A stretch of DNA of 64,000 bases from Loxodes magnus (taxonomy: Eukaryota > Ciliophora > Karyorelictea > Loxodida > Loxodidae). The position numbers and the translations under genes are program-made. Of this stretch, positions 36,979 to 50,630 are shown piece after piece; the first letter of the stretch is position 1, and each line of letters starts with the position of its first letter. A model generated the notes under the pieces. The model saw only the letters and a list, made by a program, of their open reading frames with translations, ran no database searches and was not told where the DNA came from. Where the stretch lies: positions 620,001 to 684,000 of the forward strand of contig CAMPDV010000095.1 of the NCBI GenBank assembly GCA_946699065.1. The letters run 5' to 3'.

Positions 36979-39470
36979 TATAAATTAAAAATTATAATCA
37001 TTCTTACATAATCTAAAATATAATAATCGCTATTATCAATTTAACTTAGAAATCTTTCTTTTGTTTTATAGTTGTATCATGTGCTATAATGTTTGCTGGC
37101 GTGGAATGAAGTTATGTAATTCTTTTTAGTTAAAGCATATATATTTAATTGAAAAACTTAATTAAAGCGAAATAATTAGAGATAGCTTTATTTTAATATA
37201 AAATTAGCAGGCACTAGATAATTTATTATGTGCCCAACAATTAAAAAATCACTATAAGTTAACTTTAATCATGATTATTATATTAGCTAACTAATAATTA
37301 TTCTTTAATTTAATGATAATCCAATGAAAATAATATATAAAGCTAATTACTAAAATGTATTAAACTATTAAGTTTTTATAATTTTCACTTATATGAAGGA
37401 AATTTAATTAATAGCATTAAATTTAAATACAGTGTCTGCTAAATTAAAATTTAAAGATAAATATTTTTACAAGTTTCATCATATTAAAGAATTATAATTA
37501 GTGCAAATATCTTAAATTAGTGGAAGAATCAAGGAATATATCAAATCATACATGTATTTAACTTAAAAGATAATAAAAATATAATAATGTCTGATAATTG
37601 TTTTCAACCAAAAGAGCCTCAAATATATCTAACTAAAGCTTTATATCATATGGTATATTTTAATTTACTTCTATGATTTTCGCTAACTTTATTAGATTGA
37701 CAAAAATGTATTTCCCTTTTAAAAATTTTAATAATTAGATTGATTTACTAAGCTTCACATATTTAAATAAGAATAAACTTTTTCTAAAGTTAAATTAATA
37801 AATTTAGTTTTTGATTGTTTAATAATCCTAATTAAGAGAATTAAATTAGAATATTAAATTACTAAGAAAGCTTATTTTAATTTTTAATAATAATTGAGTC
37901 TTTTATTCAGAAAATTTAAGATAGTTAGTTCTTTCTAAAATTAAAATAAAAGGTTATTGCTTTATTTCAATTTAGATTGATTAAATTTAATTTAATAGCT
38001 TTTAAAAGGCAATCTTAGTATTATCAATCTAAATTTTTTTTATTAGTTTTTAAATTTTTTTTATTTATTGACTTTGAATGTAGTGAGTAAACTTCAAAAT
38101 ATGCTTTGTATTTTGTAGTTTTGCTAATAAAATAGATGTGCTTCATTACTTTTACTTAAGTTTCTTATATAAATAGCATGATTATCAACTACTTATATTT
38201 TACAAATTTTAGAATTTAACTTTTGTAGAGTAAAAGATCCTTCATATGAATAAAATAAATACTCTTTGTTATATTAATCTAAGCAATATCTAAGATAAAC
38301 TTCGCTTGTCTTCTTTGTTCGAACTGAAGTTCTTCTTAATTTTAATATTCGCTTTCAAACTTTTGATATTAGAAGATCTATACCATCTATACCATCTTAA
38401 TATTTATAGAAAGGTAAACTTAAATAAATCCTACTCTTTTATAAAAGGCTTTAGTTATATATTTATATATCTTTAAAGTGACACTGTTCTAGATATCTAC
38501 CATTCATTTATAAAATTTTACTTATATTTAATTTTTTTTAATAGCCTTGCTTATAGAAATGGTTCTTAGGCTTTCTATTATATAACTTTCTAAATTTCAT
38601 TAGTAGAAACTACTATTTCAAAAAGATCTAGTCTTAAGGCTTATTTTATCTAAATAGAAAGAATTAAATCAGGAATATTGATGCTTATCTAAAGTTTTAG
38701 CAAACTTAATGGAAGAGCAAGCTATATAGAAATAAAAAGTATAAGGTTTATCTAAAGAATAGAAATCTTTAAAATAGATAAAGAAGTATTAGGGAAGCAT
38801 TCCTTCTTTAAGGATTACTATGTCATTATTCGGTGTCAATTTTTATAATTTTAAAATTAATCTCTTTAATTAATAATGCTAGTTAGTTTTTCTAAGTCTT
38901 CAAATCTCTTGAGTATATCATACTTAAATTATTTTTATTTATAAGCTCAATAAGCAATTAAATTGTTATCTTTTGTCTAGAGAGCTGAAAATATCTTAAT
39001 CCAGTATTATAAATCATCTATAAATTTTAATCATATAACCAAAAATATCTAGTTCAATAAGTGCTTGATTATGTTTAGAGAGATGAAAAAGCTGAGATAG
39101 CATACTAAATAAAGTATATAAGGAGTTATATATAATCAAGATTAATAAATTTAAATAAATCACTAACTAACATAACTATGCTATAATTATATCACTATTT
39201 TGAAATAAGCTTATTCAATAAAATACTTAATTCTTGCTATTTACAATTTTAAAATCTTTGAAAGGATTATCATAAACAATAACGAAATTTGAATAGATGC
39301 TAAGCTTTACTTTTATTATTTAGAGATGTTGGTTTTATTAGTTAAAGGAAATTAAAGAATATAATAAAAAAGTAGCTGGCATAATGGATTTTTATTTTGT
39401 TTGCAAACAAATTTCAACATAAAAGGCCTTAAAACATTAAATTTTAGTTTTTGGTTATAATAATTTAAAT
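36979..39470. other. AT-rich region, one doubtful ORF
   Basis: Mostly AT-rich sequence without recognisable genes. An ORF starting at 37587 (MSDNCFQPKEPQIYLTKALY) has a protein-like first 30 residues but then becomes hydrophobic and noise-like, with TGA at many positions, so I do not call it. A 10-nt direct repeat (CTATACCATC twice) lies near 38377-38396. Confidence 0.4.
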
Positions 39471-39761
39471 ATGAAGAAGGAGTGAAAGAAAAAGTTTGGT
39501 GAAAATGTATTTTCTCAAATGCCTAGTCTGCTAAGAGAAGAGGGCCTTAGCTTCGGCCCAGAATGACCCATAGGGTTAAAATTACCGGTTCTTCCATTGG
39601 AGAACCAAGTTAAAAACTAAGCTAAGAAATAGTGATAGAAAAGGAATGGAATACCAAGATGTGCTCATAAAGATTCGCCTATTTTAGCAAGAGGATTATG
39701 CAAAAAATGTTATCATGATATTTATAATAAAGTTGCTCGGAAACTCAAGGTAGCAAGTTGA
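39471..39761 (+). CDS. Small Cys/His protein, putative zinc-binding
   Basis: A 96-residue basic protein from ATG 39471 to TGA 39759-39761. The C-terminal half carries CAHKDSPILARGLCKKCYHD, a C-x2-H...C-x2-C arrangement followed by Tyr-His. This resembles the small treble-clef-like motif (C.H.......GLC..CY) seen in uncharacterised proteins of ciliates and plants. The N-terminal half, with SQMPSLLREEGLSFGPEWPI, is unusually GC-rich for this region. Three Trp codons are TGA (EWKKK, PEWPI, KQWQK). Function unknown; nucleic-acid binding is an inference from the basic charge and the Cys/His cluster. Confidence 0.72.
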
Positions 39762-40214
39762 TGCTTTTGACTTTTAACTTTTATTTAATTCAAATTTTAT
39801 TTTTATTTCGGTTTCCTCTAATTTTATTTAGGAAGTTCTATTAAATTTTCTATAATCTGCTTCTAAAAACTCTTAGAAATAATTACCTTATCTCAATTTT
39901 TGCGAATAATTTCATGTTTTTGTTTAAACTTTGCTAATAATTTATTTTTAGTCCTCTAAAAGGCAATTATTTACTTTGGTATTAATTTCTCAAATTTAAC
40001 AAAGTTTCAGCTTTTCTATATCACATATAACTTAACAAAATAAAAGTTAATAAATTAAAATTAAACACATTTAAAGCTTTAGCTTATCTATCCAACTTTA
40101 CTCTCTATTCCCCTTTCCCTTTATCTTAGAAATCTTCCAATATTTCAGTTACTCCATAGATCAAGTTCGCTTTTATAAAACTAAATATTAGAATATAAAA
40201 AGGAAAATAAAAAA
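39762..40214. other. AT-rich intergenic
   Basis: Pyrimidine-rich sequence without coding signal on the plus strand; no recognisable minus-strand motif. Confidence 0.5.
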
Positions 40215-40922
40215 ATGAGTTTTAGTTATTTATCTAAAAGGCAGTGATTAGATAACGATAAAAAGCAGGTAATTATATTAGAAGTTTATTTAGCATAAGG
40301 TAATAAAGATATTTTTTATTGAGCTAATGTCTCAGATTCTTTAACCTAAAATTGCATCACTCTGTCAAATTTTTAAGCAGTTTGTCTAGATAGAGTCTAT
40401 AAAGAAAAATCAATAAGTTATCTATTTATTATAATTATTAAACTGCTATTTTTATAAAATTGTAAGGCTATGATTTGGTGCAGAAAAGAAAAGCTTGAGA
40501 TAATAATTATAAATTAACTTAATAGCTATATATCTTCGTATAATCAATATAGTCTAGCGGAAATTTAAGTCAAGAGCTAGGTAGATTGGCAACAATTTAA
40601 TGGGATAATTGTGATTATATCTGCTTAGTAAGGATTTAGAAAAATAATATTTATATAAATTCATTTTTTGAATCAATTTGAACTATCAACTTTCTTTAGA
40701 TAATAATTAAGAAATGTTAACTTTAGGAGAATGAAATAAGCATTATACTTAGGAGTTTAACAAAAAAGCTTAATTAGGAATATAATAGCTCAGCTAATTA
40801 TTAAAATATAAGTATTGCACTAAAGATACTTTATCAGATTGCTTTAAAGCTTCTTATTTTGATATGAAAGCTTTCTTCAAAAGTTCTATTCACCAGAAAA
40901 TTACATTTTTCAATTTATTTGA
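40215..40922 (+). CDS. Unrecognised ORF
   Basis: A 235-codon ORF starting MSFSYLSKRQWLDNDKKQ and continuing VIILEVYLAQGNKDIFYWAN. The first 70 codons show strong G-first codon bias (GAT, GAA, GTT, GCT), typical of real coding in this window. A hydrophobic stretch, SISYLFIIIIKLLFLQNC, may be a membrane segment. TGA at 40860 appears to be Trp because YESFLQKFYSPENYIFQF follows; TGA at 40920-40922 is taken as stop. No family recognised. Confidence 0.42.
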
Positions 40923-41389
40923 TAATCTTTAAAATTGAATAGAATAATAATTTTCTAAAGCAAGCTTAGAAGTTTATGCATCACAATAATTAGAGGTTTT
41001 TATAAAATAAGTACCTATATTTAATAGATAAAGCATTAGATTGATAATTAATCTTGATTATTAATTTTCCTTTTCGATATACTTTGCAAATTGTTAAAGA
41101 AAAGATCTCATTATCAGATGTAAAACTATAAGCATTTTAAGAAAAAGATATCAGTTTTAAATGTACTTTTAGCATCAATTTATTTTATAGTTATTGTTTG
41201 ATTATTTGGATTTATAACTTATTGATAAATAATAAGATAATAACTATAATTACTATTAATTAGAATTCATATTTAAGATACATGTAATGGATAAATTCTA
41301 TTTATCATGCTTTTATATTTTACAATTTATTTCATATCAAATATTAATTTCCAAAAATCATAGTAAAAACTCTAATTTATGACATATAA
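40923..41389. other. AT-rich intergenic
   Basis: No supported gene. Confidence 0.45.
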
Positions 41390-43884
41390 ATGAGTTCGAA
41401 AGATTTAGAGGCTAAAATTATCAAAGGTAAAGGGAATAATAATAAAAATATCTTAGATTTTTTTGATTAAGAAAATAAATGAAGAATCTCTGCTTTACAC
41501 TTAAGGAGACTTTTTATAACTTGGTAAGAAGCAACTTTTAAACTGGAAAATTCTACTTCATTAATTGGAACCATAAGAACAGCGAAGCTAGAGTAGTGTC
41601 TAATTGTAAATTATTATGCATTGCTCAAATATTTTAATTTTAAACATTTAAGAAGAATAATAAATTTTCTATTGTTTAGTAATAACTCTTATGATATATA
41701 AACTAGAAAGAATAGCACTTTTATAAGTTTCTACTCATATATTTCAGAAATTATTAGTTTGCTATTTAATATAAGCATACATAAGGTAAAATTTAATTTA
41801 ATTTCTTAAATACAAGTTAAATTTTAAAAAATCATAAGCACTTCAATAAAATTTAAGAAATTCTAGAGATATAAAAATACATTAAGATGAATACAAATTT
41901 GATTTATCAAACTTAAGCATTATAAAATTTATAATTAGCCCAAGATAAAAAATTAATTCTTCAGCTGAGCTAGACATATAAACTTTGTTCAAATCAGTTT
42001 AAATTAGAAGATAAACTTAATCTACTTTGAAGTTAAGAAATACACAACAAATTAAAATAATAAAGCCTTAGTTAAGAGCTTTATTTCTTAATTTAGACTT
42101 AGAATGAAAGATTAATGCTGCATGTAATTTAAAATTTAATTAAATATAGCCTTTATAATTATTAATTTTGTCTATACTCTTTTATAAATTTTAAGAATTG
42201 TATTTTACTCAATTTCATGCTATTTAGCTATAGAAATATGAGATACCAAGAATTAGTTTTTAAATATCTAGCTATTTTCAGTGCAGATGAAATAATATAA
42301 ATAAAGCAAGAATTGAATAGTGGATTTATTAGAACCTTAAAAAAGTTAGAATTATTTAAATTAGAGCTGCTAATAGAATAGAATAAATATCTAAACTCTT
42401 TATATTTTAATATTTCTTTTAAGCAAGCATTGGCTTTAGAAAATAGGTATTATATTATCACAAAAGAAAATCTAAAAATTCAATCATAAGTTTTAAAATA
42501 AAGCAATTTTGGTTTCTTTTTTAAGATGAAAAACTTTCAGACGATAAAGATACGCACTGATTTTAAATAAGCAAATCCATTCTAAAAATAAAGAAATAAT
42601 AAGTAATTTAGTTTGTCAGATTTTATTATAACTATCTTAATATTTCTAAGTAAAGCTCAATCATAAAAATTTCTTTATATATTTTAATCTATTTAAATAA
42701 ATCCTTAGTTGACTAGAGAGTTATTGAGAGTTATTGAGAATTATTAGACTTTATTTCTACAAAAATAAAAGAAGCTAATTTAATAGATTATATATCAGTT
42801 TTAAGTACAAAATATAGCAAAATAAGTTTGGAAAATCAATTTCTTTGTATCTAAATTTAAATTAAGAATAGATATAAGCTATATACAAGAGTATTATAAC
42901 GAAAATACCAATCTTTTATTTAAATTACAATAGAAACTTTTTAAAGTATTAAAGTTAAATTCTGCTAAAAGAAATTTTAACAGAACTTTATGACTTAATT
43001 GAAATTAACTAAAAGAGTATAAAATAAACACTTTCTATCTAAAATCTTACAATTTAAATCTAGTTAAAATAACTTAAAAGATAAAGTACTTAAAAGCTAA
43101 TTTATTAAGACTTTTGATTATAGCAAAGATATTTATCTTTAAATCTTAAAATTTAAACTTTTTCATTTATTAAATTAAAACAAAAAGTCAAATGATAAGA
43201 TTGGATTAAAAATAACTTAAAATAAACAGAGTAGAACAATTTTAGATAAATTGAAGCTAAATAATAATAAATAGATTAATAAAAAAGTTAAGATTTTGCT
43301 AGCAAGGAAATGCTAGAGCTTGTAAAGAATACTCAAATTTGCTAAATTAAATCTACCAACAAATTTATATAATATTAAAGTATCTCTAAGCTATTATTAA
43401 CTATTAAATTATCTATAAATGCTTTAATATCATCAATTTTTCTTTAACTAGCTATCAATCCATTTTATTTAAGATCAATCTATAAAATAAAAATAAAGCA
43501 CAATGAAATTTGAACAATTTTAAAATTCTATTTATTAAACTCTTTGAGGAAGTTAACTATTTACAAGAGTTTGAATAATGAAATTAAATATTAAAATAAA
43601 AGAATTTCTTATTACAACTAACTAGAAGACAGATAATAAATCTAATTGGTTTAAAGGATATAAACTTAAGACTGAATTAATATAAGATTAAAGTTAATTT
43701 ATTTCATTATTACTCTATTTATCTTAAATCTAAGTTATAAATCATTTATTTATCAAGAAATAGCTCTATGTCTTTATATTTAGATTCCACTTTTATTAAC
43801 AGTGTCTTTACCCCCTTTCAACCGTCATTTATAGTATTAATACAGAATTGCTTCATTTATTATTAAGATTAATATTGGAGTTGA
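41390..43884 (+). CDS. Probable gene of unknown function, frame change unresolved
   Basis: Two overlapping reading frames are needed to cover a purine-rich, coding-like interval. The 5' part from ATG 41390 (MSSKDLEAKIIKGKGNNNKN) has strong G-first codon bias to about 41600. The most convincing downstream part is in another frame from about 41820 to 42560 (RYQELVFKYLAIFSADEIIQ, KKLELFKLELLIEQNKYLNS). A short intron or indel between 41560 and 41820 would join them, but I could not fix it. The stop is uncertain: TGA at 43579 or 43882 both precede the TM9 start at 44075. Predicted helical, Lys/Gln-rich; no family. Confidence 0.35.
42721..42747 (+). repeat. Short 10-nt tandem repeat
   Basis: TTATTGAGAG followed by TTATTGAGAA and a partial third unit, inside the putative ORF. 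Confidence 0.6.
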
Positions 43885-44074
43885 TAATACTTGAGTAAAA
43901 GCTTTCAAAAAAGATTAGATATCCGAAAACGTAAGTTAATAGTTGAATATCTAATTGATAGTAATCTAATAACTATGAGTAAAATAAGAAGACGATAGTT
44001 GCTTAAAGAGTTTATCTGTGTGCTTGATGTATTAAAGACTATGAAATAATTAAATTGTATTAAAAGTTTTAAAG

Positions 44075-46091
44075 ATGCTGTTTGCTATTCTAGCAATATT
44101 CTTTAGCTTCTAAGCTAATTCCTTTTATTTGCCTGGAGTTGTTCCTTAAGACTATGAAGAAGGAGCTCAAGTAGAATTATTAGTAAACAAGTTAGAATCT
44201 GTATAAACGAATCTGCCTTTTAACTATTATTATCTTAGTTATTGCAAGCCAAAGGAAATAACATCATAAAGTGAAAATATTGGCTAAATATTAACAGGGA
44301 GTAGAATGGAGAATTCTCCTTTTGAAATTTTTATGAATAAGAATGAATCTTGTAAGACTCTTTGCATTAAATCACTAAAAGAAAAGCAAGTAAAAAATTT
44401 TTAATGGTTTATTGATCATGATTATCGAGTTAACTGAGTAGTAGATAATTTACCATCAGCATGGAGATAAACATTTTAAAATAACAAAGTTGGAGCAAGA
44501 CTTGCTCATTATGACGCTGGTTTTCCTGTTGGATGGTTAGAAAAAGATAAATAAAGTAAAGGAAGCAAATAATATTTTATATACAATCACTTCAAGATAA
44601 TTATTAAAATACACATGACGTATAAACATGATGATCAGAATGACGAAGATCCTCCAACTAAGTTTAGAATCGTTGGATTTTAAGTTGAACCTTATAGTTT
44701 AAAGCATTCTTAACAAGAATAAACTTACATTGCTGGATGCAAGCAAACTTCCTGGATAGATGAATAAAAGATACTAGATGACCTTCCAGAAAATCCTGCC
44801 TAATCTTAAATAGGAGATTTCTAACACGGAACTAATACTTAATTTCCTCCTGAACCTTTAGACGCTACAATATTTTTTACTTATGGCATTAGATTCATTT
44901 AATCTGATATTTAATGGGCAAGTAGATGGGATCTTTATCTTTATTTAGATACAGACGAAGATTAAATTCATTGGTTTTCAATAATAAATTCAGCTCTTGT
45001 AGTACTATTTTTATCTGGTATGGTTGCTCATATTTTGCAAAGGACAATTAGGAAAGATGTAGAGTAGTTTTAAAAATTAAGTGAAAATGACTAAGAAAAC
45101 GCTGAATAGGATTCAGGTTGGAAGCAAATTCATGGGGATGTATTTAGAACTCCTAAAAATCCATCTCTGCTTTCTAATTTAGTAGGTACTGGAATTTAAG
45201 TAATAGCCATGACGTTATTGGTCTTGATCTTTGCAGTTTTCGGTTTTTTGTCTCCTGCTCATAGAGGTGGAGTTTTGACAACAATGCTTTTAATATTCGT
45301 TTTTATGAGCATTTTTGCGGGATATTATTCAGCTAAATTCTATAAAACATTTTAAGGAAAAGCATGGAAAAGCAATGCACTTATAACTGCTCTTATGTTT
45401 CCAGGAGTATGCTTTACAATATTTTTCATGCTGAACTTTTTGTTGGTATTTGAAAGATCATCAGGAGCCGTACCTTTTGGAACTTTGGTAACTATATTAG
45501 TTCTTTGGTTTGGTATCTCTCTTCCTTTAACGTTTTTAGGAAGCGCACTTGGAACAAAAATAAAAGAATTCTAAATGCCATGCAGAGTAAATAAAGTACC
45601 AAAGCCTATTTAGTAGTAGAAATGGTATTTACAAACAAAATTTGTTGTTTTAATAGGAGGAATTCTTCCTTTTGGAGCTATTTTTATTGAATTAATGTTT
45701 ATCATGAGAAGCATTTGGACAATCTCAACTTTTTATTATATGTTCAGCTTTTTATTCCTAGTCGTATTGATATTAATTATTACCTCAGCAGAAATTTCAA
45801 TAGTTATTATATATTTTTAACTTGCAAAGTAAGTATTTTCATTTTAGCGAGGATTACCGATGGTGGTGGAGATCTTATTTTATATCAGGAGCCTCTGGGT
45901 TCTACTTATTCATACACTCTCTTTTGTATCTTTTCACTTAACTTGAGTTAACAAGATTTAGTTCAATTATGCTATATATAGGATACATGTTTTTAGCTTC
46001 ATACGCCATGTTCATATTCACTGGTACAACAGGGTTTCTCGCTTCTTTTTGGTTTGTGAGAAAAATGTTTTCTCTTATTAAAATAGACTGA
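44075..46091 (+). CDS. Transmembrane 9 superfamily protein (nonaspanin/EMP70)
   Basis: Nine-TM endomembrane protein of the EMP70/TM9SF family, located in Golgi and endosomes and involved in sorting of membrane cargo. The 665-residue product has a signal peptide, [21 protein letters not shown], then the luminal N-terminal domain ([47 protein letters not shown]). The typical membrane core follows: [40 protein letters not shown] and [12 protein letters not shown]. It ends FSLIKID. The exposed KID matches the family's COPI-binding K-x-D C-terminus, which fixes the first TGA (46089-46091) as stop. A second in-frame TGA follows after one codon. One 19-nt intron (45829-45847) is required. Trp at several positions is TGA, for example VNWVVD. 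Length is typical for the family. Confidence 0.95.
45829..45847 (+). other. 19-nt intron in the TM9 gene
   Basis: GTAAGTATTTTCATTTTAG. Excision restores the conserved [14 protein letters not shown] (family consensus YFQLC.EDY.W.WRS), with Asn formed across the junction. Confidence 0.9.
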
Positions 46092-47609
46092 ACTTGATAA
46101 AGATAATTCTTAAATCTTAATAGGTCTTTTTTATGTTCTAATAACTAAAAATTTATATTCTTTATCTTCACTATTCTAAGGTTAAACTTATCTTTCAATT
46201 GTTATTAGCTAACTAGTAGCAAGTAATAAGAACTAATAGATATCTAATATATCTATATATTGCTATTATTAACTTGCTAAATTTCTCAAATATTTCTTTA
46301 TAATATATTGTACATTATTAAATTCTCTTTAATGATCACTAAACTTCATATAGAACTTCAAATAGAGTAATTAAAATAATTTTTAGATTAAGCATATATA
46401 AATATATCAAGCTTAGATTATATCAAGCTCTTTTATAGTCTAATTATTTAAATTTTAGCGAAATGCTTATAAGACTAATTAGTTCCTTCGCTAACCTTTG
46501 GGAAACTAATTAAATTCTATCTTGATGCTTAGAATATTTTAGTACTAATATTAGAGTAGCAAGATTAGCTCTTATTTGTAAAAATCCTAGTGTATCAATC
46601 TAAAATATTCTTATCTCTCTTCATTACTTAATACCTCATAAACCTTAACACAATAGGTTGCTTCTTTTAATCTGTATGATATTCATTTAAATAAAAGTAT
46701 CAAATAAAAATAATTGATTGCTTCTAAAAACTTAATAACTTAAAGTAAGGAAAATAATTATTTAATCAAGTATACTTAATAAGGGTAAATGACTTAATAA
46801 CTATGCAAGGGATTTAAATTAAGTAATAATTCTACCTATTAAAGAAGCTTATTAATAAGGAGTGCTAATATGATAAGTATTGAATTAATAATCTAATTTA
46901 AAAATTATAAAATCAATATACTAAACACCTTTTATAGAAGGGATTCAAATTATTTTACCCATGCTTAGTAGTTAGTTAAGAAATATAAAGAGCATTGTAT
47001 AACAAATATCAGGATGTCTGGAATATGCATTTATGTATTTTAATTTGAAAAATACAATCTTTTTAGAAACAATTTTAGAGAATTAATTATTTATTATATC
47101 TTCATTTATCATTAAGATTCAAATCCACAATTTCAAAAAACTTTGGTAATATAAAAAGAGAATTTAATTAGTCCTAATTCTAGAATTGAAATAGAGGTTT
47201 TAAAAGAATCAATTTAATAGAGATTATTTTATTAAGTTATGGCAATTAAATAAAACAAAAATTGAATGTAATAAGCATGATATTGAGATACTCTTTCCTA
47301 GTAAATCTATAAAAAAAGAATTTATTCTTTTAAGTTAAAAGATTGTAGAAGTTTACCAATCTGATTCTTTAAATAAATTTCTAAATTTAAACATTCTTTA
47401 CAGGCAAAATAAATAAAAATAAGCTTAAGAATAGATATATAGATTAAATAGAAAGCAAAAGTTATAGAAAGGTGTTATTAGACACTTTAACTAATAAATT
47501 GAGAATTTCATAGAATTTCCTTATTAAATTTAGTTATAATTATTAATTTTTATTCTATCTTAAATAAAATTAATTAATTAATTATAATTGATAACTAAAG
47601 GCTATCCAT
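46092..47609. other. AT-rich intergenic
   Basis: TM9 3' flank and AT-rich sequence; no supported gene. Confidence 0.5.
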
Positions 47610-50600
47610 ATGAAGCTTAACGACAAAATTGAAAAGATTTGTTAATTTAATGTAAACTCTATGATATAATTAAAGATTAAATTCAGAAATAATAACTATT
47701 AAAATCACTAGCAATAGGATATCTAAAGTTAATTATCTTTTATGTTTGATTAAATATTTGAATATTATATATCCCATATAAATTCTTCCTAGATCCTTTT
47801 ATTTAAATAATAAGTTATTAAATTAAAGTTTCTACTTCTATTAAAATGATGGTTAAAAGTTTAAATTATTTTTAAAGGATTGCTAGTAATATTATTATAT
47901 AAATTTGATTATGCAAAAGAGTTTAATTATATAATGAGATGATACTTAGGCTATTTTAAATTATTAGCTTAATTTATTTTTATTTCCTTCTTTAATGTTC
48001 TGAAATTTCGCTTTAAAGTAGCTAGCATTGTATAAGCTTTAATTACTATATCTCATAAAATAAAAACTTTAAGTTCATTAGTTTAAACTATTTAATTAAA
48101 TAGTCTGTTAAGTGGTTATGTATAAAGTATATAAGCAATAATAATTAAATAATTAAAGGTACTCAATTTGCTTTATATCGCTAAGAGTTTTGAAACATTT
48201 CGTAGATATCAAATCTTATGGCTAAATTCTATTTTAGATATAATTGAATTGAAAGAAATAAGAAGATAATAATTATATTTATAAAAGCAATCAACTATAT
48301 GGATTCTTTATATAATACATATCTAACAAATAAGAAAGACTCATAGTAATTGATATATCTTTGTATTAAGCTATTGCTAGATATTAATTTTAAATAATCT
48401 AAATTAATATAAATTTTGAAATGTAAATCTTTCAACATAAGCTTGCTTAGATACTCTTAACTATTAATTAAATGATTGAAATTAAAGAATAATTAAGCTT
48501 AGATTGTTGCTTATTATGTAAAATCACTTTAATATATGCTTTTAGTTAGAGATTTATTAATTAAAGTAAAAATTAAATAGAAGTTAGAAAAAAATTTAGA
48601 GTAAAGCCATAAAGCCTGAAGCAAAGGTAGATTTTTCATTCTATTAAAAATGAAAAAATTATTGTAAGAAATGCTGTAAAACTAGAAGACTTCTTATACA
48701 TGAAATTAAAGAAATGATTAGATTTTGTACTAAGAGCATCTAAAATCATAAAATGGTAAGACAAAAAGACAGAATATATAATTGCAGACACTAAAGTTAA
48801 AAATAGACAGTTAAGGAAAAATAACTAATGAATTCGCAGCACTAAGCATAAACTTTAAAATCTCATCAAAATAGAATTTTTCTAGTAATAAATCACAACT
48901 TTGTTTAGCAATCTGCCTTGATTAAATGTTATAATATGGTTGCTGAAAAATAGGAAAATTATTTGATTGAAGATAATCTTTATTAAAAACTCAAATTTAT
49001 GAGCTTTTAAAGATATTTCTGACAAGATAACTAGAAGAAAACTAAACATCAAACTATATTTAATTTTTATTAGAGGAATCCTAGAAAAGAACGCTAATAA
49101 AAATAAAAAATTTGAAAATAAATTTGTTTATTAGTATACATTTTAGAAAACTTCGAATGGAAAAATAGAAAAGGAAACAAAAGAATGAAAATAATTGAAA
49201 AAATAGCTAGAATTTGCTTAAAAACTCAAAAATATTAATAAATATTTTGAAAAGATCCTTATATAATAAATTGGGAAGAGTAAATAAATGAAAGAATAGA
49301 AATATCAATCAAGAAATTTTTAGAGATTAAAGCAAAAATAAGCTTCAGAAGAATTAAATTTAGGATAAATATTAGAATATTCTTCAAATATATTAAAAAA
49401 CCGAATGATAAAAGGAAAAGTTAAATTCTTTTAAATGAGATAGTCAAAGGTTTATTCAACAGTAAAAAAGATATAAAAGCTAAGGAGTATATCTTGAAGT
49501 TATAAGTTTATAGAATAATTGAAAATATAAAACTTCCAATACACTTATAGTTTTTACAGGATTAAATCAGAGTCTACTAAGATATTCAAATCTCTTTCAA
49601 AAATAGAATTTTATGCTAAATCGAATTTTAGAGAAAATTACAAAATAAAGAAACTAACGAAACTAGCAGCATTAGTGGATTAATAAAAGATAAAAGTTCT
49701 ATCACTCAGAAAATCGTACTGCATAATCAAATAACAGTTTGAATTTAGTATTCTACTATTCTTATAAATATAGTTATTATTCATATAGCTAAATTCCTTC
49801 AAGTTCTATTGATATAGCAAAAAAAATTTACTTATGGAAAAAATCAACAAGAATATAAATTTATAAAGAAGAAGAGAAGTATAAATATTAATAAAAACAG
49901 AAAAATTTAATTAAAAAAAGTCATAAGCTTAATTTACTTGGTAATTTTTTCCATTAAGACAAAGCTTAAAATAGATAAAAAGGGCAAAATCATTTAAATA
50001 AGCAAGTTCTAAATATTCTTACCTTGAATTCTTCAAGTCAAGAAAAAAATAAAATAGATGATTTAACTGCTATTAGAAATTAATTTAATCTTCAATAGAG
50101 AATTTTTTGGCAATTATAAAGAGATAAATATAATTTATTAGTTGAAAGAGCATTTAACTTAGTCAACTGTAAATTTGAGGAATTCTCTAATATAACTTGA
50201 TTTATAAAAGTAAAAATATTTTTTAAAATTGAAGCATGAAAAGATTCAGATTAATTTATTATATTTCATAAAATCATTTTAAAATACAAAGAAAGAGCTC
50301 CATATATTCTGAAAAATTAAAAATTATTATTTAAATATTAAACCAAAAATTAATAAATTCCTCTTAAACTTAGAACAAATTAATATAAAAGATAAAAATA
50401 AAAAAATGTTTAATAATTTTAAAGCTTCTATAATTTTTAGATATAAATGGTTCTAAAAATTAAATTCAACAAAAGCGGAACTCAAAATAAAAAATAAAAT
50501 ATAAGAAAAATTAAATTTAGATTTTTTTAATTTACTAAGATATTAAACTAAAGATTACATTGGATTGTAAGCAAACAATTTTAAGAACATTTCTAAATAT

Positions 50601-50630
50601 TTAAGTTGAAAGATTAAATGTTAAAAAGTT
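47610..50630 (+). other. Purine-rich, probably coding region; frame not resolved
   Basis: The plus strand is markedly A/G-rich, especially 48480-50300, which in this window accompanies sense strands. Several frames give protein-like text. One extends over 49140-50300 (SQRFIQQQKRYKSQGVYLEV, YKEEEKYKYQQKQKN, KIDDLTAIRNQFNLQQR). Another, starting at ATG 47610 (MKLNDKIEKIC), is convincing around 48840-49700. I cannot decide on exon structure or stop. No family recognised. The region ends against the 3' end of the convergent polycystin-like gene. Confidence 0.3.

Noticed and set aside
37587-38430. ORF starting MSDNCFQPKEPQ
   Set aside because: Only the first 30 residues look like protein; the remainder is hydrophobic noise with frequent TGA.
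45715-45951. Plus-strand 78-codon ORF
   Set aside because: Different frame of the TM9 gene running through its 19-nt intron; it lacks the conserved EDYRWWWRS.
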